This document shows positions 7,921 through 17,016 of a stretch of 64,000 bases of DNA, one piece after another. The DNA comes from Paenirhodobacter hankyongi (GTDB lineage Bacteria; Pseudomonadota; Alphaproteobacteria; Rhodobacterales; Rhodobacteraceae). A model generated the notes under the pieces. That model was not told where the DNA came from. It saw only the letters and a program-made list of their open reading frames with translations, and ran no database searches. Location: contig NZ_RCHI01000008.1 of NCBI RefSeq assembly GCF_003664585.1, positions 124,001-188,000 of the forward strand, in the 5' to 3' direction. The position numbers and the translations under genes are program-made. Positions within the stretch are counted from its first letter, which is position 1; every line of letters begins with the position of its first letter.

Positions 7921-10629
7921 ATGGGCTTTGCCGCGGAACTCGAGGCTGTCAGTCACCGCTACGGAGCGACCGCCGCGCTTGCCGGGGTGACGCTGCGGAT
8001 CCCGGCGGGCTGCATGGCCGGGCTGATCGGACCGGACGGCGTCGGCAAATCGAGCCTGCTCGCCCTCGTCTCGGGGGTGCGCAAGCTGCAGGCGGGCAAG
8101 GTCACGGTGCTCGGGCAGGACATGGCGCAGGCCGCCGCCCGGCAGGCGACGGCGCCGCGCATCGCCTACATGCCGCAGGGCCTTGGCCGCAACCTCTACC
8201 CGACGCTGACGGTGCAGGAGAACCTCGACTTCTTCGGCCGGCTGTTCGGCCAGAAGGCCGAGGAGCGCGCCGCGCGCAGCAAGATGCTGCTCGAGGCGAC
8301 AGGGCTTGCCCCCTTCCCCGACCGGCCGGCGGGCAAGTTGTCGGGCGGCATGAAGCAGAAGCTCAGCCTGTGCTGCGCGCTGATCCATGACCCGGACCTG
8401 CTGATCCTCGACGAACCGACGACCGGCGTCGACCCGCTGTCGCGCCGGCAGTTCTGGGAACTGATCGACTCCATCCGCGCCCGCATGCCCGGGATGAGCG
8501 TGATCGTCGCCACCGCCTACATGGAAGAGGCCGAGCGCTTCGACTGGCTTGCCGCGATGGACGACGGCAAGGTGATCGCGCAAGGCACGCCGGCCGAGCT
8601 GCGCACGCAGGCCGGGGCCGACACGCTGGAAGAGGCCTTCATCCGCCTTCTGCCCGAAGAGGAGCGCGCCGGCCACAAGCCGGTCGAGCTGCGCCCGCGG
8701 GTCATCAGCGAAAACAGGGCCCCGGCGATCGAGGCGCGGCACCTGACCAAGCGTTTCGGCGCCTTCACCGCGGTCGAGGACGTGAGCTTCGAGATTCCCG
8801 AGGGCGAGATCTTCGGCTTCCTCGGCTCGAACGGCTGCGGCAAGACGACGACGATGAAGATGATGACGGGGCTCCTTGACCCGACCGAGGGCGAGACCCG
8901 GCTGTTCGGCGAGGCGCTGAAGAACTCCGACATGCAGGCGCGGCTGCGCATCGGCTACATGTCGCAAAGCTTCTCGCTTTATACCGAGCTGACGGTGCGG
9001 CAGAACCTCGAGCTGCACGCGAAGCTTTATGGCGTGGCGCCCGAGCGGCGCGCGGCGCGGGTGAGCGAGGTGCTGGCCGAATTCGAGCTGGACGAGATCG
9101 CCCGCGAGATGCCCGAGAGCCTGCCGCTCGGCATCCGCCAGCGGTTGCAGCTGGCCGTGGCCACGATCCACGAGCCGCGGATCCTGATCCTCGACGAGCC
9201 GACCTCGGGCGTCGACCCGGTGGCGCGCGATGCGTTCTGGCGCAAGCTGATCTCGCTCAGCCGCGACAAGGGCGTGACGATCTTCATCTCGACCCATTTC
9301 ATGAACGAGGCGGCGCGCTGCGACCGGATCTCGCTGATGCATGCGGGCAAGGTGCTGGCCGTGGGCGCGCCCGCCGAGCTGGTCGAGAGCCGCGGCGCGC
9401 AGACGCTGGAAGAGGCCTTCATCGGCTTCCTGCAGGACGCGCTTGGCCCCGAACCCGCGGCGGGCAACACCGATTTCGACGGCGCCCGCAGCCCGCGCAG
9501 CCCGCTGCGCCAGTCGTTGACGCGGCTGTGGGCCTATACCTGGCGCGAGACGCTGGAACTCGTGCGCGATCCGATCCGGCTGTTCTTCGCGCTGATGGGG
9601 CCGGTGATCCTGCTGATCACCGTGGGCTATGGCATCTCCTTCGATGTCGACGACCTGTCCTTTGCCGTGCTCGATCAGGACCAGACCCCGGAAAGCCGGC
9701 GCCTGACCGAACAGTTCAGCGCAATCCGCCAGTACGGCGAGGAGACACCGCTGACCGGCACCGGCGACATGACCGCCCGCATGGGCAAGGGCGAGCTGAC
9801 CGTCGCACTCGAGATCCCGAATGGCTTCGGGCGCGAGCTGCATCAGGGCAAGGTGCCCGAGGTCTCGCTCTGGATCGATGGCTCGATGCCCTTCCGCGCC
9901 GAGACCGCACGCGGCTATGCCCTTGGTCTGCTGACCTATTTCTCCGAAATCTATGCCCGCGAAAACGGCCGCACCGACCGCACGGGCGTTTCGATCGAAA
10001 CCCGCTATCTGTTCAATCAGGCGTTCAAGAGCACCAATGCGATCATGCCGTCGGTGGTGATGCTGATCCTGATCATGATCCCGGCGGTGATGTCGGCGAT
10101 CGGTGTCGTGCGCGAGGTCGAAACCGGCACCATCGCCAATTTCCGCTCGACCCCGATCCGCAAGATCGAGTTCCTGCTCGGCAAGCAGATCCCCTATATC
10201 GTGATCGCGACGCTCAATTTCTGGATGCTCTTCGCGCTCGGCATGGTGCTGTTCCGGCCGCCCTTCACCGGCTCGCTCGTCGCGCTGGCGGGGGTGACGC
10301 TGCTTTACGTGATCGCCACCACCGGGATCGGTCAGCTGATCTCGTCCTTCACCAAGACCCAGGTCTCGGCGGTGTTTGCCGTCGCGGTGATCACCATCAT
10401 CCCGACGGTGAACTTCTCCGGGCTGATCGTGCCGATCTCCTCGCTGAAGCCAAGCGGCCATGCCCTCGGCCTCGCCTTCCCCGGCGCCTGGTATCAGACG
10501 GTGTCGATGGGCACCTTCCTGAAGGGCTTCGGCTGGGCCGATATCGGCGCCAGCACCCTGGCGATCGCCGGCTTTGCCCTTTTCTACATCGTCGCCGCGG
10601 TCTTTGCGCTGCGCAAGCAGGAGGCCTGA
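7921..10629 (+). CDS. rbbA: RbbA-type fused ABC transporter: two ATPase domains plus permease
   Basis: A 902-residue fusion. The first nucleotide-binding domain has Walker A GPDGVGKSS (38-46), signature LSGGMKQKLS and Walker B LLILDEPTTGVDPLSR. The second has GSNGCGKTT (about 303-311), a degenerate signature ESLPLGIRQRLQL and LILDEPTSGVDPVAR. A C-terminal ABC-2 permease follows, with a periplasmic loop after the first segment (LFFALMGPVILLITV) and five later helices. Length and order match E. coli RbbA (YhiH), reported to associate with ribosomes, yet the permease part argues for export. Start MGFAAELEAV lies 7 bp after the hlyD stop. Confidence 0.87.
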   Translation: MGFAAELEAVSHRYGATAALAGVTLRIPAGCMAGLIGPDGVGKSSLLALVSGVRKLQAGKVTVLGQDMAQAAARQATAPRIAYMPQGLGRNLYPTLTVQENLDFFGRLFGQKAEERAARSKMLLEATGLAPFPDRPAGKLSGGMKQKLSLCCALIHDPDLLILDEPTTGVDPLSRRQFWELIDSIRARMPGMSVIVATAYMEEAERFDWLAAMDDGKVIAQGTPAELRTQAGADTLEEAFIRLLPEEERAGHKPVELRPRVISENRAPAIEARHLTKRFGAFTAVEDVSFEIPEGEIFGFLGSNGCGKTTTMKMMTGLLDPTEGETRLFGEALKNSDMQARLRIGYMSQSFSLYTELTVRQNLELHAKLYGVAPERRAARVSEVLAEFELDEIAREMPESLPLGIRQRLQLAVATIHEPRILILDEPTSGVDPVARDAFWRKLISLSRDKGVTIFISTHFMNEAARCDRISLMHAGKVLAVGAPAELVESRGAQTLEEAFIGFLQDALGPEPAAGNTDFDGARSPRSPLRQSLTRLWAYTWRETLELVRDPIRLFFALMGPVILLITVGYGISFDVDDLSFAVLDQDQTPESRRLTEQFSAIRQYGEETPLTGTGDMTARMGKGELTVALEIPNGFGRELHQGKVPEVSLWIDGSMPFRAETARGYALGLLTYFSEIYARENGRTDRTGVSIETRYLFNQAFKSTNAIMPSVVMLILIMIPAVMSAIGVVREVETGTIANFRSTPIRKIEFLLGKQIPYIVIATLNFWMLFALGMVLFRPPFTGSLVALAGVTLLYVIATTGIGQLISSFTKTQVSAVFAVAVITIIPTVNFSGLIVPISSLKPSGHALGLAFPGAWYQTVSMGTFLKGFGWADIGASTLAIAGFALFYIVAAVFALRKQEA

Positions 10630-10633
10630 ACCG

Positions 10634-11758
10634 ATGTGGCAAAGCCTGCTCAACACCCTGCGCCTGACCGGCAAGGAGCTGCGCGCGATCCGGCGTGACA
10701 CGGTGATGCTGGTGCTGATCTTCTACGTCTTCACCGTGGCCACCTACATGGTGGCCGACGCGATCTCGACCGAGATCAACGATCTCGCCGTTGCCGTGGT
10801 CGACGAGGACCAGAGCGCATTGTCGCACCGGCTCACCGATGCGATCCAGCCGCCGCTGTTCAAGCATCCGGTGAGCCTGAGCCCGGCGCAGGCGGAACAG
10901 GCGCTGAAATACGGCGATTACATCCTCGTCGTCTCCGTCCCGCCGAAGTTCGAAAGCGACCTGCTGTCCGGCCACGCGGCCACGATCTCGATCGACGTGG
11001 ATGCGACCGCGGTGGCCCATGCCGGCAATGGCGCCGCCTTCATGCAGGAGTTGCTGGCGGGCGAGCTCACGGCCTTCTTCACCCCGAACGGCTCGACCGC
11101 CTCGCTCGTCGACGTGGTGTTCCGCAACCGCTTCAACCCGAACCTGACCTCGAAGTGGTTCACCTCGGTGATGCAGCTGATGAACTCGGTCACCATCCTG
11201 ACGCTGATCCTCGCCGGCGCCTCGCTGATCCGCGAGCGCGAACATGGCACGATCGAGCATGTCCTGGTGATGCCGGTGCGCCCGCATGAGATCGTCTTCT
11301 CGAAGATCCTGGCAAATGGGGCAGTGATTCTCGGCGCCTCCGTGTTCAGCCTGCTGGTGGTCATCGAGTGGCTGATCGGGGTGCCGCTGACGCAAGGCGT
11401 GCTGCCGCTCTTCATCGCGGGCACCGCGATCTATGTCATCGCCGTCGCCTCGATCGGGCTGCTGCTGTCGACCTTCACCCACACGATGGGGCAGTTCGGG
11501 CTGCTGATCATCCCGGTGATCATCGTGATGATCCTGCTGTCGGGGGGCATGACGCCGATGGAATCGATGCCCGAGTGGCTGCGCCTGCTGATGCAGCTGA
11601 TCAGCCCGGCGCCGCATTTCGTGGCCTTCACCCAGTCGGTTCTCTACCGCGGTGCGGGGCTTGGCCTCGTGGCGCCGGAGATGGCGGCGATGGCGGCGAT
11701 GGCGGCAGTGGCGCTGGCTGTCGCGCTTGCCCGCTTCCGCCGGGTGCTGGCGAATTGA
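10634..11758 (+). CDS. ABC-2 type permease (YhhJ-like)
   Basis: A 374-residue membrane subunit, the same length as E. coli YhhJ. It has an N-terminal segment (TVMLVLIFYVFTVATYMV), a large extracytoplasmic domain (about 50-180, with VAVVDEDQSALSHRL typical of ABC-2 proteins) and five more helices. The signature IREREHGTIEHVLVMPV marks the amphipathic helix of the family. It starts 4 bp after the rbbA stop, so the three genes form one operon. It probably pairs with the permease half of the RbbA fusion to build the channel. Confidence 0.87.
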   Translation: MWQSLLNTLRLTGKELRAIRRDTVMLVLIFYVFTVATYMVADAISTEINDLAVAVVDEDQSALSHRLTDAIQPPLFKHPVSLSPAQAEQALKYGDYILVVSVPPKFESDLLSGHAATISIDVDATAVAHAGNGAAFMQELLAGELTAFFTPNGSTASLVDVVFRNRFNPNLTSKWFTSVMQLMNSVTILTLILAGASLIREREHGTIEHVLVMPVRPHEIVFSKILANGAVILGASVFSLLVVIEWLIGVPLTQGVLPLFIAGTAIYVIAVASIGLLLSTFTHTMGQFGLLIIPVIIVMILLSGGMTPMESMPEWLRLLMQLISPAPHFVAFTQSVLYRGAGLGLVAPEMAAMAAMAAVALAVALARFRRVLAN

Positions 11759-11887
11759 TCCCTTCCATCAATCTGTTGCAGGAAGGACAGACTCGCGCAT
11801 AGCGTGTAGTCGGCTCTGGCGCCGCCGGAATAATTGTGTGACAGTCGCGCGATAGTGTCGGCGACGGCGAGCGCGAAAAAGAAAAGA

Positions 11888-14740
11888 ATGATGCCCGACA
11901 AGAACCGCATCAGACGGATCAACCTGATGATCGAGCTGGCGACTTATGTCGCCATCATGCTCGCGTTCGTGTCGCTGTCCTACAACCTCGAACGATTCTC
12001 GCGGCTTGCGGCGCAGGATCAGCAGATGTCGGGGCTTTATGCCGCGCAGACCAAGATCACCGAGCGCATCCACGAGGCGGTGAACCGCAAGGAACTGTTC
12101 GCCCGGGGAATCGCCGCGGCGGTGGCGCTGCGGCCCGACATCACCGAGCAGGAATTCGCGCGGCTCTCGTCCGGCATCCGACTCGAGGACCCGTCCGTCG
12201 TCAACATGGCGCTGGTGCGCGACAAGCGCATCACCCATGTCTATCCGGAAGACGAGAACGAGGGCCTGATCGGCACCGACCTGCGCAACGTGCCGCGGCA
12301 GAGCGCCGTGCTCGATCGCGTCGGCCGCACCGGAAAATCGGCGCTCGACGGCCCGATCACGCTGCTGCAGGGCACGCAGGGCTTCATCCTGCGCGAGCCG
12401 GTCTTCCTGCTCGGCGACGACGGTGACGCGGGGCAGCTCTGGGCCATCGCCTCGATCGTCTTCGACAAGGACAAGTTCCTGCGCGAGCTCGGCCTCGACG
12501 AGTTCACCGCCGAATACCAGATGACCATCCGCGCCCACAACATGCTGGGTGACGAGCGCACGATCTATGGCGAGAACGCGATCTTCGCCCATGACCCGGC
12601 GATCCAGCAGCTGCGCCTGCCCTCCTCGATCTGGACCATCGCCCTGCTGCCCGTGGCCGGCTGGGACGCAACCCCCGCCCAGACCGAACGCAACCGGATG
12701 CTGACCGGGATCGCGATGATCGTCACGCTCGCGATGGCTTGGTATCTGAACCGGCTGCGCGCCGCGAACTGGCACAGCGCGGCGCAGCTGCGCGCCGCCG
12801 TGAACGTGCTGCAATCGGGCTTCGTGCTCTTCGATCGCAATGACCGACTGCAGATCTGCAACGAGCGCTACCGGGAAATCCACGGCCCCGCCGGCGGCGC
12901 CATCGTCAAGGGCGCAACCTTCGAAAGCATCCTGCGCGAGGGGCTGCGCCATGGCATCTTCCCGGATGCCATCGGTCACGAGGAAGCCTGGCTTGCCAAG
13001 CACCTCGCCCGCGGCGAGCAGAAGGCCAGCCGCTTCGAGCTCGAGCTCAGCAACGGTCACTGGCTGCAGATCCTCGAGCAGGAAACCCCGACCGGTGGCC
13101 GCGTCGCGGTGCTGAACGACATCACCGAACTGCTGCACAGCCGCCAGCGCGCGCAGCTGGCCGAACAGCGCCTGTTCGACGCCATCGACGCGCTGCCGGT
13201 GGGGTTCTGGCTGTTCGACGCCGAGGACCGGCTGATCATGTTCAACCGCGTCTCGGGCAATATGCTGCCCGGCATGCAGCGCGCGTTGCGGGAAGGCCGC
13301 AAGCTAGGCGAACTGGTCGAGCGACGCGCCGCGATCTCGAAGGAAATGCTGATCGGTGGCCGCCCGGTCACCGACCCGCGCGAGGTGCTCGACAACCTGC
13401 ACGCCGAGACCTCGGAACTCGAGGTCTGCTATGACGGCGACCTGTGGTTCCGCTACTTCACCCGCCGCACCTCGGAAAACGGGCTGGTGATGTTCCGCGT
13501 CGAGCTGACCGACCTGCGCCGCCACCAGCGCCAGATCGAGACCTCGAACGCCGAGCTGCGCGCCGCGCTGGCCGAACGCGACGCCGCCGAAAGCCGCTTC
13601 CGCGATGTCGCCGACATCAGCACCGAATGGTTCTGGGAGCAGGACGAGAACCTGCATTTCACCTATCTTTCGGAAGGCTTCCGCCGGGCGATGGGGCGTG
13701 ACCCCGCCGATTTCATCGGCCGCGCCCGGATCGAGTTCCTGGTCGAGCGCGACGGCAGCCCCGAGGCCGAGAGCCTCGTCGCCCTGCGCGAGACGATGGA
13801 GCGGCACGAACCCTTCAAGGACGTGGTCTACAGCTATCGCTTCCACCCCGACCACGAATCCTGGATCCGCACCAGCGGCAAGCCGGTCTTCGCCAAGGAC
13901 GGCAGCTTCCGCGGCTATATCGGCACCGCGGCCGATGTGACGCAGTTCTATGCTGCGCTGCGCCAGGCCGAACAGGCCGACGAGGCCAAGACCCAGTTCC
14001 TGAACATCATCAGCCATGAGCTGCGCACGCCGCTGACCGTCGTCACCGGCTTCAACAGCTTCATCTATAACTCGGACCGGCTGCCCTCCTACGTCACGCT
14101 GCACAAGCTGCTCGAGGCGCAGGACAACCCCTCGCTGCGGCGGCTGTTCGACGCCTATCGCACCGACATCCGCTCGTTCTCCGACCGGATCCGCAGCGCC
14201 GGGGTGCAACTGCAGACGCTGATCGACGACATGCTCGACCTCGCCCGGATCGAGGCGAACACCATCCGCATCGAGACCACGCGCATCGACAGCCTGCGAG
14301 TGACGCAATCGGTGGTCGACCAGATGCAGTCGATGGCCGCCGAGAAGCATCTCGAGCTGCGCTGCGAGATGACCGACCTGCCGGTTGCCGCCGACGAGAC
14401 GCGGTTGCGCCAGATCCTCACCAACCTGCTCGGCAACGCACTGAAGTTCACCGATCACGGCTCGATCACCGTGCGCAACGAACGGCAGGGCGACATGGTG
14501 GTGTTCCGCGTCGAGGATACCGGCATCGGCATCGCCGCGGACAAGCTCACGGTGATCTTCGACCGTTTCGCGCAGGTGACCGAGGGCACCGGCACCACCC
14601 GCCGCAACCAGGGCGTCGGCCTCGGCCTGGCGATCTGCAAGGACCTGGTGCGGCTGCAGGGCGGCTGGATCCGCGCCGAGAGCCGGATCGGGCGGGGCAG
14701 CACGCTGGTCTTTGCGCTTCCGGCCTGGAAGGACGCCTGA
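11888..14740 (+). CDS. membrane-bound multi-PAS sensor histidine kinase
   Basis: About 950 residues. Two transmembrane helices (about 13-34 and 272-292) bracket a periplasmic sensor of dCache-like size. Three PAS domains follow (about 305-410, 430-540, 570-690; cores FVLFDRNDRLQICN, GFWLFDAEDRLIMFN, YLSEGFRRAMGRDP). The kinase core has the phospho-acceptor motif NIISHELRTPL (His near 709), N box LTNLLGNALKF, and G boxes VEDTGIGIA and GVGLGLAI. There is no receiver domain, so phosphate must go to a separate protein; the receiver and Hpt genes at 16.6-18.0 kb are the nearest. ATG at 11888 or the adjacent ATG at 11891; the ribosome site is only purine-rich. Confidence 0.9.
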   Translation: MMPDKNRIRRINLMIELATYVAIMLAFVSLSYNLERFSRLAAQDQQMSGLYAAQTKITERIHEAVNRKELFARGIAAAVALRPDITEQEFARLSSGIRLEDPSVVNMALVRDKRITHVYPEDENEGLIGTDLRNVPRQSAVLDRVGRTGKSALDGPITLLQGTQGFILREPVFLLGDDGDAGQLWAIASIVFDKDKFLRELGLDEFTAEYQMTIRAHNMLGDERTIYGENAIFAHDPAIQQLRLPSSIWTIALLPVAGWDATPAQTERNRMLTGIAMIVTLAMAWYLNRLRAANWHSAAQLRAAVNVLQSGFVLFDRNDRLQICNERYREIHGPAGGAIVKGATFESILREGLRHGIFPDAIGHEEAWLAKHLARGEQKASRFELELSNGHWLQILEQETPTGGRVAVLNDITELLHSRQRAQLAEQRLFDAIDALPVGFWLFDAEDRLIMFNRVSGNMLPGMQRALREGRKLGELVERRAAISKEMLIGGRPVTDPREVLDNLHAETSELEVCYDGDLWFRYFTRRTSENGLVMFRVELTDLRRHQRQIETSNAELRAALAERDAAESRFRDVADISTEWFWEQDENLHFTYLSEGFRRAMGRDPADFIGRARIEFLVERDGSPEAESLVALRETMERHEPFKDVVYSYRFHPDHESWIRTSGKPVFAKDGSFRGYIGTAADVTQFYAALRQAEQADEAKTQFLNIISHELRTPLTVVTGFNSFIYNSDRLPSYVTLHKLLEAQDNPSLRRLFDAYRTDIRSFSDRIRSAGVQLQTLIDDMLDLARIEANTIRIETTRIDSLRVTQSVVDQMQSMAAEKHLELRCEMTDLPVAADETRLRQILTNLLGNALKFTDHGSITVRNERQGDMVVFRVEDTGIGIAADKLTVIFDRFAQVTEGTGTTRRNQGVGLGLAICKDLVRLQGGWIRAESRIGRGSTLVFALPAWKDA

Positions 14741-14767
14741 GACGCGCCCCCCCGCGGCGGCAATCAC

Positions 14768-14800
14768 GTCGAAAAAGCGGCGTGCCGCCACGATTTCGAC
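14768..14800. other. hairpin between the two kinase genes
   Basis: Outer arms GTCGAAA (14768-14774) and TTTCGAC (14794-14800) enclose an inner GCGGC/GCCGC pair. There is no T-run after it, so it is a weak terminator or an RNA structure at most. The rest of the 14741-14963 gap shows no gene. Confidence 0.4.
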
Positions 14801-14963
14801 CGGTTCTATCCTTAGTCCCGGGCCAATTGGATGCGATAGATTTGTTAACCGCGATTAGGACGATGCCGCCCTGAGCTTCCTGTCTGTGCAATCGGGCCGT
14901 GACGCGGTCCGACAGCCGGCGGCTGAAATTCAGGGGCAGATCATTGATGGGGTTTTGTTGACG

Positions 14964-16475
14964 ATGGAACAGTCTGTTCGACTTGCCGTCCCGGCTGTGC
15001 TCGGGTCTTTCTCCAGGACGGCGCTTGTGTCGCTGAAGGGGGGGGCTGCCCGGGCAGAGGAGGCCATCGCCGCGCTTCCCCAAAACGAGCACGGAGGTGC
15101 GGGTCAGGTGATGGACGGCAATGCCATGGTCATCGTGTCCGGCCCTGATGGCCGGATCTGCGAGGTCAGCGAGAAATTCCTGCACGCAATCGGCTACCCG
15201 AGCGCCGCGCTGATCGGCATGGCCGCAGAGCGGATCTATGCCGACGAGGACGGCCGGCTGCATGACGAGATCCGCGAAACCACCGGCCGCGGCCGGATCT
15301 GGTCAGGCGCGCCGCAACTGCGCGCCGCCGACGGCCGCCTTCTGGCCACGCGCTGCATCATCATTCCGGTGCGCGACCCCGATGGCCGCAACCGGCGCAA
15401 CGTGGCGATTCACCTCGAGGTCACCGGCACCCGGCTGACGCAGATGGAACACATGATCGCTTCGGCCTTCAACAAGATGCGCGAGGCGGTCTATGTCGTC
15501 GACGCCGCCACCCAGACCCTGTGCTTCATGAACGACTTCGCCTTGCAGGAGCAGGGCTGGTGCCTGGGAGAGATCGCCACGCGCACCATGTCGGACACCA
15601 ATTACATGGCCGAACAGGAGGTGATCGACGCGCTCTTCCGCATGGTCGAGAGCGACGGCAAGGGCTCGGCCCTGTTCCAGTCGGAACACGGCGCGCGCAC
15701 CTGCGAGGCGCAGGCCTATGCCATCACCACGGAGACCGGCGAACATCGCATCCTGCTGATCCTGCGCGACATCTCGCAACAGGCGAAGGCCGAGCGCGAC
15801 CGCAAGGAGCTGCTCTCGGTGATCACCCACGAGCTGCGCACACCGCTGACCAGCATCAAGGGCGCGCTCGAACTGCTGAAGGCGGGCGCGGTCGGCGCGC
15901 TTTCCGAACAGGCGCATTCGCTCGTCACCATCGCCGCGAACAACAGCGAGCGGATGCTTGGCCTGATCCGCGACATCCTCGACATGGAGGAGATCGGCCA
16001 GGACAGCTTCGAAATCGAAAGCGAGCCCGTCGATCTGAGCGCCCTCGTGCGCAACGCGATCGAGGCACATCGCGGCTATGGCGCACATCTGGGCGTCAGC
16101 TTCGTCGACGGCGGCACCATGCCCGGCGTCATCGCCCAGGCCGAACCCGTGCGGCTTGCCCAGGTGCTGTCGAACCTGCTCTCGAATGCCGCCAAGGTCA
16201 CCGCACCGGGCGGCAAGATCGAGATCTGGGCACGCCGCGAGCAGGGCTGCGGCGTGATCTACGTGCGCGACCACGGCCCGGGCATTCCGCTGCAGCTGCG
16301 CGACAAGCTGTTCAGCCGCTTCACCAAATCCGAGGCCCCGAACCGCTCGCGCGTGTCGGGCTCGGGGCTGGGGCTGAGCATCGTGAAGACCATCATCGAC
16401 AAGCTCGACGGCGAGATCACCTTCTCGACCGAGACCGGCAAGGGCACCACCTTCCGCGTCGCCCTGCCGCTCTGA
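14964..16475 (+). CDS. soluble PAS sensor histidine kinase
   Basis: About 503 residues with no transmembrane helix. PAS 1 is at about 50-160 (MVIVSGPDGRICEVSEKFL) and PAS 2 at about 165-275 (AVYVVDAATQTLCFMN). The kinase core has VITHELRTPLTSIKGAL (His near 289), N box LSNLLSNAAKV, VRDHGPGIP and GSGLGLSIV. The start is uncertain: ATG at 14964 is used, but an in-frame GTG at 14886 would add 26 residues, and neither has a strong ribosome site. Like its upstream neighbour it lacks a receiver domain. It ends facing the Hpt and response-regulator genes, so the four genes probably form one phosphorelay. Confidence 0.87.
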   Translation: MEQSVRLAVPAVLGSFSRTALVSLKGGAARAEEAIAALPQNEHGGAGQVMDGNAMVIVSGPDGRICEVSEKFLHAIGYPSAALIGMAAERIYADEDGRLHDEIRETTGRGRIWSGAPQLRAADGRLLATRCIIIPVRDPDGRNRRNVAIHLEVTGTRLTQMEHMIASAFNKMREAVYVVDAATQTLCFMNDFALQEQGWCLGEIATRTMSDTNYMAEQEVIDALFRMVESDGKGSALFQSEHGARTCEAQAYAITTETGEHRILLILRDISQQAKAERDRKELLSVITHELRTPLTSIKGALELLKAGAVGALSEQAHSLVTIAANNSERMLGLIRDILDMEEIGQDSFEIESEPVDLSALVRNAIEAHRGYGAHLGVSFVDGGTMPGVIAQAEPVRLAQVLSNLLSNAAKVTAPGGKIEIWARREQGCGVIYVRDHGPGIPLQLRDKLFSRFTKSEAPNRSRVSGSGLGLSIVKTIIDKLDGEITFSTETGKGTTFRVALPL

Positions 16476-16492
16476 TCCCCCGTCCCGACCTG

Positions 16493-16533
16493 CGCCCCGC
16501 CCAGCGGTTCCTCCGCGGGCGGGCGTTTCGTTT
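16493..16533 (+). terminator. terminator after the soluble kinase gene
   Basis: A GC-only stem (arms 16493-16507 and 16513-16525, two single-base bulges) with loop TTCCT is followed by TTTCGTTT. It sits 17 bp after the kinase stop in the gap before the convergent Hpt gene. Confidence 0.55.
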
Positions 16534-16630
16534 CGGATGCCCGCCCCCACCGCAGCACCTTCTCGGACAGACGAAAGCCGCCGGCACGGGGTGCGGGCGG
16601 CGGGGATCGCGCGGCGGCGGGGAAAGCGGG

Positions 16631-16996
16631 TCAGTCGTCGAAGGCCGCGGCTTCCATCAGATCCATCAGCGGATCGAGCATCACGGCAAGCCCAGCGGGA
16701 ACCTTCGGCTGCGGCATCCGCAGCAGGCGCTGCAGCTGCCCGTCCAGCTCGGCCGCGCGGGTTCCAAGTTCGGGAAAGCCGACCGTGGCCGCGACGCCGC
16801 TGATCTTGTGGACCAGGAAGGCAAGCGCGCCGATCGCCTCGGCCGCCTGTGCCGGATCATCGAGCGCCGCCTGCAACCGCTCGACCTCGACGATCTGCGG
16901 CACCAGACGCTCGGTGAACTGCGCCCGCGCCTCCGCCAGCGCCTTCGCCAGCGGGGCAGGCATCGGACCGGGGAAGGAGGGGGCAGGCATGATCAT
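16631..16996 (-). CDS. Hpt-domain phosphotransfer protein
   Basis: A 121-residue protein made almost entirely of one Hpt four-helix bundle. The phospho-accepting histidine is H63 in LVHKISGVAATVGF, the canonical H-x-(I/L)-(K/S)-G pattern, followed by a second helix PELGTRAAELDGQL. Such small proteins shuttle phosphate between a kinase/receiver pair and a final response regulator. It starts 20 bp after the stop of the response regulator and is co-transcribed with it. The start at 16996 (MIMPAPSF) has AAAGG upstream; a second ATG two codons on is possible. Confidence 0.85.
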   Translation of the reverse strand: MIMPAPSFPGPMPAPLAKALAEARAQFTERLVPQIVEVERLQAALDDPAQAAEAIGALAFLVHKISGVAATVGFPELGTRAAELDGQLQRLLRMPQPKVPAGLAVMLDPLMDLMEAAAFDD

Positions 16997-17016
16997 CGCC
17001 TTTGCGAAAGGGGTCC

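Noticed and set aside
7897-10701. Very long open frame on the minus strand opposite the RbbA-type gene
   Set aside because: It is rich in His, Arg, Gln and Gly with no recognisable domain and mirrors the codon structure of a clear plus-strand gene; a normal shadow in GC-rich DNA.
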